From the NCBI RefSeq assembly GCF_004795035.1, contig NZ_SSBK01000016.1, forward strand, positions 62,001 through 126,000: a stretch of 64,000 nucleotides of DNA, in the 5' to 3' direction. Below, one piece after another: positions 1 to 7,253 of the stretch. A program made the position numbers and the translations under genes. This DNA is from Streptomyces sp. A0958 (GTDB lineage Bacteria; Actinomycetota; Actinomycetes; Streptomycetales; Streptomycetaceae). The notes beneath the pieces were generated by a model that saw only the letters and a program-made list of their open reading frames with translations, made no database searches and had not been told where the DNA came from. Numbering within the stretch: the first letter of the stretch is position 1; every line of letters begins with the position of its first letter.

Positions 1-76
1 CGGATGGGGCTCAATGCGGCGACTTGGAATTCGTAAAGTGCGAATTTCCGGCACTGCACCTCCTTAGGAGAATGAC
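1..76 (+). promoter_or_regulatory. 5' leader of the cold-shock gene with small hairpin and RBS
   Basis: Seen: GGAATTCG (26-33) can pair with CGAATTTCC (41-49) around a 7-base loop, allowing one bulge, and AGGAG at 66-70 lies 6 bases before the ATG at 77. Cold-shock mRNAs often carry structured leaders that change fold with temperature, so this could be such an element. The hairpin is short, so that role is inference. Confidence 0.35.
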
Positions 77-280
77 ATGGCTACTGGAACCGTGAAGTGG
101 TTCAACTCTGAAAAGGGCTTCGGCTTCATCGAGCAGGACGGCGGCGGCGCCGACGTCTTCGCCCACTACTCGAACATCGCCACCTCGGGCTTCCGCGAGC
201 TCCTTGAGGGCCAGAAGGTCACCTTCGACGTCACGCAGGGCCAGAAGGGCCCGCAGGCGGAGAACATCGTCCCGGCCTAA
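77..280 (+). CDS. Cold-shock protein, CspA family (67 aa)
   Basis: Small single-stranded nucleic-acid binding protein of the CspA family, which melts RNA secondary structure in the cytoplasm. The whole 67-residue chain is one cold-shock domain of normal family length. RNP1 (KGFGFI, residues 13-18) and RNP2 (VFAHY, residues 27-31) are intact, as are the surface aromatics of the KWFN strand. AGGAG six bases upstream fixes the start. A strong terminator follows at once, so the gene is probably transcribed alone, but a DEAD-box RNA helicase follows on the same strand. Chaperone plus helicase makes sense for cold adaptation. Streptomyces carry several Csp paralogues and I cannot say which this is. 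Confidence 0.95.
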   Translation: MATGTVKWFNSEKGFGFIEQDGGGADVFAHYSNIATSGFRELLEGQKVTFDVTQGQKGPQAENIVPA

Positions 281-300
281 TCGCCGGACGCGTACCTCGC

Positions 301-337
301 AGCCGGGGCCCGCACCGTCAAGGTGCGGGCCCCGGCT
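301..337 (+). terminator. Strong stem-loop terminator after the cold-shock gene
   Basis: A perfect 16-bp inverted repeat (301-316 with 322-337) encloses a 5-base loop. There is no U-tract, as is usual for Streptomyces terminators. It separates the cold-shock gene from the helicase gene. Confidence 0.8.
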
Positions 338-365
338 CGTGCTGTCCCAGGAGGGCAATTCCGTT

Positions 366-1970
366 ATGACCCGCTCCGAACGTCAGGACCGTCCCGCCCG
401 CAACCGCCCGTCGAGGGGGCGCGGCACGGCCCAGGCAAAGGCAACCGCACAGGGTTCCGGCAAGGGAACCGGAAAGGCGTCGCCCCGTCGCAGGGCCACG
501 CCGCCGCAGGGCGAATTCGCGCTGCCCGAGACCATCACCCCCGCACTGCCCGCCGTCGAGGCGTTCGCCGAGCTGGACATGCCCGCCGCCCTGCTGAAGA
601 CCCTTGCCGCGCAGGGCGTCACCGAACCGTTCCCGATCCAGGGCGCCACCCTGCCGAACTCGCTGGCCGGCCGGGACATCCTCGGCCGGGGCCGCACCGG
701 TTCCGGCAAGACCCTCGCCTTCGGCCTCGCGCTCCTGGCCCGCACCGCCGGCCGCCGCGCCGAGCCGAAGGCACCCCTGGTCCTCGTCCTCGTCCCGACC
801 CGCGAGCTCGCCCAGCAGGTCACCGACGCCCTGACGCCGTACGCCACCGCGGTCAACCTGCGCCTGGCCACCGTCGTCGGCGGCATGTCGATCACCAAGC
901 AGTCGGCCACGCTGCGGCGCGGCGCCGAGGTGCTCGTCGCGACCCCGGGCCGGCTCAAGGACCTCATCGAGCGCGGCGACTGCCGCCTGGACCAGGTCTC
1001 GATCACCGTCCTGGACGAGGCCGACCAGATGGCCGACATGGGCTTCATGCCGCAGGTCGTCGCCCTGCTCAAGCAGGTCGAGCCGGACGGGCAGCGGATG
1101 CTGTTCTCCGCGACCCTGGACAAGAACATCGACCGCCTGGTCAACATGTTCCTCACCGACCCCGTCGTGCACTCGGTCGACCCGTCCGCCGGTGCGGTCA
1201 CCACCATGGAGCACCACGTCCTCCATGTCCTGGACGAGACCGACAAGAAGGCCGTCGCCACGAAGATCGCCGCCCGCGAGGGCCGCGTGATCATGTTCGT
1301 GGACACCAAGCGCGCCGCCGACCGCTTCGCCAAGCGGCTGCTGGCCAGCGGGGTACGGGCGGCCGCGCTGCACGGCGGGCGTTCGCAGCCGCAGCGCAAC
1401 CGGACCCTGGACCAGTTCAAGAACGGCCAGGTCACCGCCCTCGTCGCGACGAACGTGGCGGCGCGCGGCATCCACGTCGACGACCTCGACCTCGTCGTCA
1501 ACGTGGACCCGCCCACCGACCACAAGGACTACCTGCACCGCGGCGGGCGCACCGCGCGCGCCGGCGAGTCCGGCAGCGTCGTCACGCTGGTGCTGCCCGA
1601 CGAGAAGCGGGACATGACCCGGCTGATGCAGGACGCGGGCATCGCGCCGCGCACCACCCGGATCAAGTCCAGCGACGAGGAGCTGTCCCGGATCACCGGG
1701 GCGCGCGAGCCGTCCGGTGTCGCGGTCGTCATAGAGGTACCCCAGCCGACCCAGCCGAAGCCGCGCACGCGGCCGGCCGGAGCCGGCACGGGCACCGGCA
1801 CCCGGGTCCGCTCGGGCAGCCGGGGCCGCGGACGTCGCGGCGGCGGTGGCGCGGGCGGCACCGGCACGCAGGGCACGAGCGGGACCGGCGGCGCCTCACG
1901 GGGAACCGGCGGCGCCTCGCGCGGGACCGGCCGGGGCGGCGCGCCCACGCGCAGCCGCCGCGCCGCCTAG
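366..1970 (+). CDS. DEAD-box ATP-dependent RNA helicase (534 aa)
   Basis: RNA helicase that unwinds RNA duplexes, probably in cold-stress RNA remodelling or ribosome assembly. Seen: a basic, disordered N-terminal tail of about 60 residues, a Q-motif region ending in PFPIQ, Walker A (GRTGSGKT, about residues 109-117), DEAD (about residue 217), SAT, and the C-terminal RecA-like domain with HRGGRTARAG. The last ~90 residues are an Arg/Gly-rich low-complexity tail of the kind that binds RNA non-specifically. I chose ATG 366 because AGGAGGG lies 9 bases upstream; the open frame upstream of it crosses the terminator. The gene directly follows a cold-shock gene. Which RNA it acts on is unknown. Confidence 0.92.
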   Translation: MTRSERQDRPARNRPSRGRGTAQAKATAQGSGKGTGKASPRRRATPPQGEFALPETITPALPAVEAFAELDMPAALLKTLAAQGVTEPFPIQGATLPNSLAGRDILGRGRTGSGKTLAFGLALLARTAGRRAEPKAPLVLVLVPTRELAQQVTDALTPYATAVNLRLATVVGGMSITKQSATLRRGAEVLVATPGRLKDLIERGDCRLDQVSITVLDEADQMADMGFMPQVVALLKQVEPDGQRMLFSATLDKNIDRLVNMFLTDPVVHSVDPSAGAVTTMEHHVLHVLDETDKKAVATKIAAREGRVIMFVDTKRAADRFAKRLLASGVRAAALHGGRSQPQRNRTLDQFKNGQVTALVATNVAARGIHVDDLDLVVNVDPPTDHKDYLHRGGRTARAGESGSVVTLVLPDEKRDMTRLMQDAGIAPRTTRIKSSDEELSRITGAREPSGVAVVIEVPQPTQPKPRTRPAGAGTGTGTRVRSGSRGRGRRGGGGAGGTGTQGTSGTGGASRGTGGASRGTGRGGAPTRSRRAA

Positions 1971-2002
1971 CTCGACCCGCTCCGGCATCGAGGGCCGGGC
2001 GA

Positions 2003-3007
2003 TCAAGCCCCTCCGGCGATCGAGGAGCGGGGGTTCAGGGGCAGCGCCCCCGCGACCTCCGCTCCGAACGCCCGACGCGCCCCGTCCCCGCTCGCACACC
2101 ACGCGGCCGCCGCCTGCCGGGTCTCCTCGTCGCCCCGCTCGGCCAGCGCCTCCACCGCCACCCGCCAGTTGTCCAGCCCCGGGCCCCCGGACCGCAGCGC
2201 CCGGCGGGCCAGCTCCTCGTAGGGGGCCCGGACGCCGAGTTCGCCCTCCAGGGCCGTGGCGATCGCGCCGTGGCCCGTCTGCTGGTCCCGGCCCGCGAAC
2301 GACTGTCCGTCACGCACCAGTTCGACGGTGAGGGTTTCGCCACCGTCGACCACATCGCGCCGCACCACGACCTCGTACGCCGCCTCGGCCCCGTACATCT
2401 CGTGCAAACCGGCCCGCAGTTCCTGCTCCAGGTCGGTCTCCAGCAGGCGCCGCGCCTCGCCGAGTGCCTTCTCGACCGTGTGCCGTCGCGCTCCCGCGCC
2501 GTGCCGCAGCAACTCCCGTACGGTCGCGAGCGAACCCCGGCGGGCGGCCGTCAGCAGCGGCGCCTCGCCCTCCGGGCCCGGGCGGCACGGGTCGGCGCCG
2601 TACGCGAGCAGCACGCCCGCCGTCCGCGCGTGACCGAGCCCCACCGCCCAGCGCAGCGCCGTGAACCCGAACTGCTCGGGCAGATCCGGCCGCGCCCCGG
2701 CGGCGAGCAGCGCCTCGACCACCTCCGTATGACCCCCGCACGACGCCCCGCACAGCGGCAGATCACCCGACTCCGGCCCGCAGGCCCGGTCGGGGTCGGC
2801 GCCCGCCGCGAGCAGCAGGCGCACCGCGCCCGGCCGGTCCGAGACCGCCGCGAGGTAGAGCGCGCTCATCCCCTCCGCGTCCACCGACTCGGCGGACGCG
2901 CCGGCGCGCAGCAGCCGTACGACGGCGTCGTCGCCCTCGTACAAGGCGTCGAACAGGCTCTGCCCGCCCGCCGCCCCCACGGCCCGCAACCTCGGATCTT
3001 CTGTCAC
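2003..3007 (-). CDS. Ankyrin-repeat protein (334 aa)
   Basis: Predicted cytoplasmic protein-interaction scaffold. Residues ~15-190 contain about five ankyrin repeats with the typical TALRWAV, VVEALLAAGA and GADP signatures (for example SALYLAAVSDRPGAVRLLLA). The C-terminal ~140 residues have no motif I recognise and may be a partner domain. There is no signal peptide or membrane segment. It is convergent with the helicase gene: CCCGCTCC (1976-1983) and GGAGCGGG (2024-2031) can form a stem that overlaps its 3' end. The binding partner cannot be predicted. Confidence 0.85.
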   Translation of the reverse strand: MTEDPRLRAVGAAGGQSLFDALYEGDDAVVRLLRAGASAESVDAEGMSALYLAAVSDRPGAVRLLLAAGADPDRACGPESGDLPLCGASCGGHTEVVEALLAAGARPDLPEQFGFTALRWAVGLGHARTAGVLLAYGADPCRPGPEGEAPLLTAARRGSLATVRELLRHGAGARRHTVEKALGEARRLLETDLEQELRAGLHEMYGAEAAYEVVVRRDVVDGGETLTVELVRDGQSFAGRDQQTGHGAIATALEGELGVRAPYEELARRALRSGGPGLDNWRVAVEALAERGDEETRQAAAAWCASGDGARRAFGAEVAGALPLNPRSSIAGGA

Positions 3008-3046
3008 ATTTCGACTGTAATACGCCGTGTGCGAAAGCCCGTCGGC

Positions 3047-3955
3047 TCAGGTCGTGCAGTCGAGCACCGTGCGGCACAGCGCACACCTGGCCCGCACCCG
3101 GCCCCGGACGGGCACCCTGTTGCGCTGGTGGCAGGTGGGGCACGGGAAGGAGACCCGCAACCCGTCCCCGGCGGTCTCGAAGGCGTACGGGACCTCCCGG
3201 CCCGGGGCCGCGCCCCCGCCCGGATGGTCCTGCGCGTACCGCCGGTCCCTGGCGTACCTGCGGCGGCCCGCCCAGCCGGCCGCCGTGAGCGGCGGCTGCG
3301 CACTCTCCCGCAGGGCCCGCGCCCGGCCCTCCTCGTACGCGGTGTACGCCTGCGGGCTGGTGAACCACGGCGAGGGGTCCTCGCCGAACACGAGCGCCCG
3401 CTTGGCCAGGACGTACCCGAACTCCTCCGGCGTGAGGTAGCCCAGCTTCTGGCTGGTGACGGCGTCCTCGCGGAACGCGTCCAGCAACAGCCAGCCCGCC
3501 CCCAGATAGGCCGCCGCCGTGTCGGTCAGGATCTCGTTGTCACGGGTTCCGGGGAATCCGAGGCCGAGCCGGTGCAGCAGCACGTGCGTGACCTCGTGCG
3601 ACAGGGCCGCGCCGATGTCCCGGCGGTGCGTACGGAAGCGGTCGTTCAGCTCGATGAAGTACTCGGGGCCCGCCGCGAGTTCGACACTGCCCGCGTGCTC
3701 CATCGCACGGAACGCCACGATCATCCGGGCGTCCGGCAGCCGGAAGTGGCGCACCATCGCCCGCGCCACCCGCTGCGCACCCAGGTGCAGATCGTCCGTG
3801 TCGGCGAACGCGGCGTCCACGGGGGCGAGGCTGGAGGCGAACTGCTGCACACCGTCGTACGAAAGGCGCCGGTACAGCGCGGTGATCGCCGAGCGGACGG
3901 TGGCCAGATGCGGGAAACCGTGCTCCACCGGGCTGCGGCGGGGGCTGTCCGTCAC
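3047..3955 (-). CDS. Zinc metalloprotease-like protein with C-terminal zinc ribbon (302 aa)
   Basis: Not assigned to a named family. Seen: an HEVTH (HExxH) zinc-binding motif at about residues 120-124 in a helix SHEVTHVLLH. A downstream acidic segment (NEILTDTAAAYLGAGW) could supply the third ligand, as in several metalloprotease clans. The C-terminus has two CxxC pairs (CPTCH and CALC) that would form a zinc ribbon. No signal peptide is visible, so it looks cytoplasmic. I chose GTG 3955 because a GGGGGTGGGG run lies just upstream; a longer frame to 4117 runs into the neighbouring gene. It could be a peptidase or a DNA- or RNA-associated protein. Substrate unknown. Confidence 0.75.
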   Translation of the reverse strand: MTDSPRRSPVEHGFPHLATVRSAITALYRRLSYDGVQQFASSLAPVDAAFADTDDLHLGAQRVARAMVRHFRLPDARMIVAFRAMEHAGSVELAAGPEYFIELNDRFRTHRRDIGAALSHEVTHVLLHRLGLGFPGTRDNEILTDTAAAYLGAGWLLLDAFREDAVTSQKLGYLTPEEFGYVLAKRALVFGEDPSPWFTSPQAYTAYEEGRARALRESAQPPLTAAGWAGRRRYARDRRYAQDHPGGGAAPGREVPYAFETAGDGLRVSFPCPTCHQRNRVPVRGRVRARCALCRTVLDCTT

Positions 3956-4025
3956 GTCCCCACCCCCGCTCCCGCGACGCTCGACTCCTCCCCACTGTAG
4001 ACCGGGGCGGGCGGGCCCGGGGCTG

Positions 4026-5813
4026 TCAGCCGCCCGTGCGCACGGGCAACCCCGGGCCCAGCTCCACGTACGGCGCGCCCGCGCCCTCCGTCTCCAGCAC
4101 CCACACCTCGTTGGCACCGACCCGCAGCACGGGCCCCGGCACGTACAGCGTCCGCTGCGGGCCCACCGACCAGTAGCGCCCGAGGCATAAGCCGTTCACC
4201 CAGACGAACCCGCGCGTCCAGCCGGGGAGCTCCAGACCGGCGTGATCCGTGCCGTGCGCGTCCGCGATCTCGAACGTGCCCCGGTACAGGCCCGTCCCGC
4301 CGGACCCGTCGACCGGTGCGAACGGGACGCCCGCCACCGCGCCCGGCTCGTCGAACGCGTCGAGCCGGAGCCCCCGCGCCCGCACCCCGTGCAGGTACTG
4401 GCGCTCGTGCAGCACGCCCCCGGTGATCCCCTTCGGCTCGCCCAGGCGCGGCCCGTAGTTGACCCGGCCCAGCGACTCCACCCACAGCTCCACATCGGCG
4501 GGCCCGGCCACCGGCTCCGCCAGGTCCGCCGCCTCCTCGCTCAGGACGCCCCGGCGCACCCCGTCCACGTACACCACGGCCCGGTCCCGCAGCCCCGAGA
4601 CGCCCAGGGTGTACGGGCGGCGCGGACCCGGCACGGCGACCCGGTAGCGCACCAGGCCCCGGTCGACCCCCAGCTCCTCGAACGTGGGCGGCACCCCGCA
4701 CTCCGCCGACTCCTCGTCGCCCAGCGCCTCCAGCACGGCGGGCAGCGGCGCCCACTCGGCCAGCTCCGCCCGCACCGGGGCCTTCGGCCCGACCGGCTCG
4801 GGCGGCAGCGGGGGCAACGGCCCGTCCGCGTACGCGGCAAGGACCTCACGGAACAGGCGGAACTTCTCCGTGGCCCGGCCGTACTCGTCGATCGGCGCGT
4901 CGTAGTCGTACGACGTCACCGTCGGCCGCAGCTCCCGGTCCTGGAGCGGACCCGAGCGGTTGGCGCCCGCCCAGCCGGCGAAGTTCGTGCCGCCGTGCGC
5001 CATGTAGATGTTCACCGAGGCCCCGCACTCCAGGATCTCCGCCAGCGCGCCGGCGGCCTGCGCCGGGTCACGCACGACCGGCGGCGCACCCCAGTGCTCG
5101 AACCAGCCGCACCAGAACTCCATGCACATCAGCGGGCCCGTCGCCTGATGGCGGCGCAGCACCCGGAACGCCTCACGGGCGCCCGAGCCGAAGTTCGCCG
5201 TGGCGAGCAGACCGGGCACCGAACCACCGGTGAGCATGTGGTCCTCCGGCCCGTCCGAGGTGAACAGCGGCACGCCCACCCCGAACTCGCCCAGCATGTC
5301 GGCCACCCGGCGCAGATAGACCTCGTCGGTGCCGTAACTCCCGTACTCGTTCTCCGCCTGCACCATGATCACCGGGCCGCCGCGGCCGATCCGGCGCTCC
5401 GCGACCTGCGGCAGCAGCGCGGCGAACCAGGAGCGCACCGCGTCGAGATAGTCCTCGTCCCGGGTCCGCACCCGCCGCCCGAACCGCCCGGTCACCCAGG
5501 CGGGCAGACCGCCGTTCTCCCACTCGGCGCAGATGTAGGGCCCCGGGCGCACGATCGCCCACAGGCCGGCCCGGTGCGCCGCGTCCAGGAACCGGCCCAG
5601 CGCCCCGACGTCCCGGAAGCGGCCGGGCCGGGGCTCGTGCAGGTTCCACGGGACGTACGTCTCCACGCAGTTCAGGCCCATCGCCCGCAGCATCGACAAC
5701 CGGTGGTCCCACTGGGCCTCGTGCACCCGGAAGTAGTGCAGGGCCCCCGACAGCAGCCGTACGGGCCTCCCGTCGATCCGGAAGCCGTCGTCCCCCACGG
5801 TGAAGTCAGCCAT
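4026..5813 (-). CDS. Beta-galactosidase, glycoside hydrolase family 35 (595 aa)
   Basis: Hydrolyses terminal beta-galactosyl residues. The N-terminal TIM barrel carries the GH35 signatures GPYICAEWENGG (91-102), the acid/base Glu in QAENEYGSYG (about E156) and the nucleophile in MCMEFWCGWF (about E232). The C-terminal third contains jelly-roll domains (for example WTRGFVWVNGLCLGRYW). No signal peptide is seen, so it probably acts on imported oligosaccharide. Length is normal for the shorter bacterial GH35 enzymes. It is divergent from an AraC-type regulator across 146 bp, which suggests local sugar-responsive control. Confidence 0.92.
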   Translation of the reverse strand: MADFTVGDDGFRIDGRPVRLLSGALHYFRVHEAQWDHRLSMLRAMGLNCVETYVPWNLHEPRPGRFRDVGALGRFLDAAHRAGLWAIVRPGPYICAEWENGGLPAWVTGRFGRRVRTRDEDYLDAVRSWFAALLPQVAERRIGRGGPVIMVQAENEYGSYGTDEVYLRRVADMLGEFGVGVPLFTSDGPEDHMLTGGSVPGLLATANFGSGAREAFRVLRRHQATGPLMCMEFWCGWFEHWGAPPVVRDPAQAAGALAEILECGASVNIYMAHGGTNFAGWAGANRSGPLQDRELRPTVTSYDYDAPIDEYGRATEKFRLFREVLAAYADGPLPPLPPEPVGPKAPVRAELAEWAPLPAVLEALGDEESAECGVPPTFEELGVDRGLVRYRVAVPGPRRPYTLGVSGLRDRAVVYVDGVRRGVLSEEAADLAEPVAGPADVELWVESLGRVNYGPRLGEPKGITGGVLHERQYLHGVRARGLRLDAFDEPGAVAGVPFAPVDGSGGTGLYRGTFEIADAHGTDHAGLELPGWTRGFVWVNGLCLGRYWSVGPQRTLYVPGPVLRVGANEVWVLETEGAGAPYVELGPGLPVRTGG

Positions 5814-5875
5814 CGTGCTCGTTCTCTCCTGTGCGCGGAATGTCTCGGCCCAGCCTCACCCCTGGCGTGCGGCCG

Positions 5876-5906
5876 GTCCATGGACAAAGATCATGGCTGT
5901 TTGGAC
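5876..5906. promoter_or_regulatory. Possible operator between beta-galactosidase and AraC genes
   Basis: GTCCATGGAC (5876-5885) is a 10-bp palindrome. Half of it, TGGAC, recurs at 5902-5906, after a second CATGG at 5893-5897. The position between two divergent starts fits a site for the adjacent AraC-type protein. Not proven: the dyad is short. Confidence 0.3.
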
Positions 5907-5959
5907 GCAGCGCCCGTACCCGTGCGGCGCACGACGCGAGGACCGGGGAGTGAAGGCCG

Positions 5960-6838
5960 ATGTACCACACCTGGATGCGCTTCTTCACCCCGAGCCCGCT
6001 CCACCACCGCCTCGGCCTGGTCTGCCTCGGGGTCGGCCTCCAGCACGGCACGCTGCCGACCGTGGGCCCGCGCACCCTCGACCACCACGTGGCCGTCGTC
6101 ATCAACTCCGGCAGCGGGTGGTTCGCCGGGTCCGACGGGCGCCGCGTGCCCGTGACCGCGCCCAGCCTGATCTGGCTGACCCCGGGCACCCCGCACCACT
6201 ACGGCGCCGACCCGGCGACCGGCTGGGACGAGAGCTTCGTCGACTTCACCGGGCCCGCCACCGCCACGTACACCGAGCTCGGCTACATCGAGCCGGACCG
6301 CCCCCTGGTCCCGCTCTCCGACACCGCCGCCCCGCGCGCCGCGGTCGGCCGCATGGTCCGGGCGGCCCGCCGCGGCAACCCGCTGCTGGAGGTGGAGACC
6401 GGGGCCGCCGTGCACGAACTCCTCGTCGCGCTGCGCAGGGCCCGCGCCGACGTCGGACCGGACGGCGACCCGGTCCTCCAGGCCCTGGCCCGCGACGCCT
6501 TCCAGCCGCTGTCGGTGGCCGAGCACGCCGCCCGGCACGGCATGACCTCCGCCGAGCTGCGTACGGCGGTGCGCCGGGGCGCGGGGTGCAGCCCGAAGGA
6601 CTACCTCCTGGGCATCCGGCTCGGCCGCGCCAAGGAACTCCTCGCCACCGGAGACCTGCCGGTCGCGGCCGTCGCCCGCCGCGTCGGCTACGACGACCCG
6701 GCGTACTTCTCACGCCTGTTCGCCCGCCGCGTGGGCATGGCCCCGGTCCGCTTCCGCGAACAGCAGGGCCGCAGCGTGCCGGGCGGCTGGAGCGACCGGG
6801 TACCCGACCCGCAGCACCCGCCGACGATCACCCCGTAG
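5960..6838 (+). CDS. AraC-family transcriptional regulator (292 aa)
   Basis: DNA-binding regulator of carbohydrate genes. The N-terminal ~150 residues look like the cupin-type sensor arm (HHVAVVINSGSGWFAG, then LIWLTPGTPHHY). The C-terminal ~100 residues hold the two AraC helix-turn-helix units, ending in the classic VAAVARRVGYDDPAYFSRLF followed by PVRFREQ. GAAGG precedes the ATG. It is divergent from the GH35 beta-galactosidase, which is its most likely target. The ligand is probably a galactoside or related sugar, by inference from the neighbour only. Confidence 0.88.
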   Translation: MYHTWMRFFTPSPLHHRLGLVCLGVGLQHGTLPTVGPRTLDHHVAVVINSGSGWFAGSDGRRVPVTAPSLIWLTPGTPHHYGADPATGWDESFVDFTGPATATYTELGYIEPDRPLVPLSDTAAPRAAVGRMVRAARRGNPLLEVETGAAVHELLVALRRARADVGPDGDPVLQALARDAFQPLSVAEHAARHGMTSAELRTAVRRGAGCSPKDYLLGIRLGRAKELLATGDLPVAAVARRVGYDDPAYFSRLFARRVGMAPVRFREQQGRSVPGGWSDRVPDPQHPPTITP

Positions 6839-6863
6839 CCCTGTCCGTCTAAGCTCGCTGACC

Positions 6864-7181
6864 ATGACCACGAGCGACATCGACGACTCCGTACGCGTCG
6901 AACTGAACCGGCTGCGCCAGAGCATCGACAACATCGACGCGGCCGTCGTCCACATGCTGGCCGAACGCTTCAAGTGCACCCAGCAGGTCGGCCACCTCAA
7001 GGCCGCCCACCAGCTGCCCCCGGCCGACCCGGCCCGCGAGGCCCGCCAGATCGCCCGCCTGCGCGAACTCGCGGAGAGCGCCCACCTGGACCCGGCCTTC
7101 GCCGAGAAGCTGCTGAACTTCATCGTCGCCGAGGTCATCCGCCACCACGAACGCATCGCGGAGGAGTCGGTGAAGCCGTAG
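6864..7181 (+). CDS. Chorismate mutase, AroQ class (105 aa)
   Basis: Converts chorismate to prephenate, the branch point to Phe and Tyr. It is a short all-helical AroQ-type protein. The N-terminal RLRQSIDNIDAAVVHMLAER is the typical helix 1, with the catalytic Arg and Lys expected in this helix and in the following VGHLKA. The C-terminal helix is FIVAEVIRHHERI. Length is normal for the monofunctional domain. It starts 25 bp after the AraC gene and may be read with it, though no functional link is evident. No signal peptide is seen, so it is the cytoplasmic biosynthetic type. Confidence 0.9.
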   Translation: MTTSDIDDSVRVELNRLRQSIDNIDAAVVHMLAERFKCTQQVGHLKAAHQLPPADPAREARQIARLRELAESAHLDPAFAEKLLNFIVAEVIRHHERIAEESVKP

Positions 7182-7253
7182 CCCCCGGCTCCCGACGCCG
7201 CCCCCGCCCGGTCCCGCCTGCACACCGCCCCGCCCATACGGCAGCATGTCCCC

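Noticed and set aside
323..4000. 1225-codon plus-strand frame across the helicase, ankyrin and protease genes
   Set aside because: It crosses a terminator and three better-supported genes and is Arg/Pro-rich throughout.
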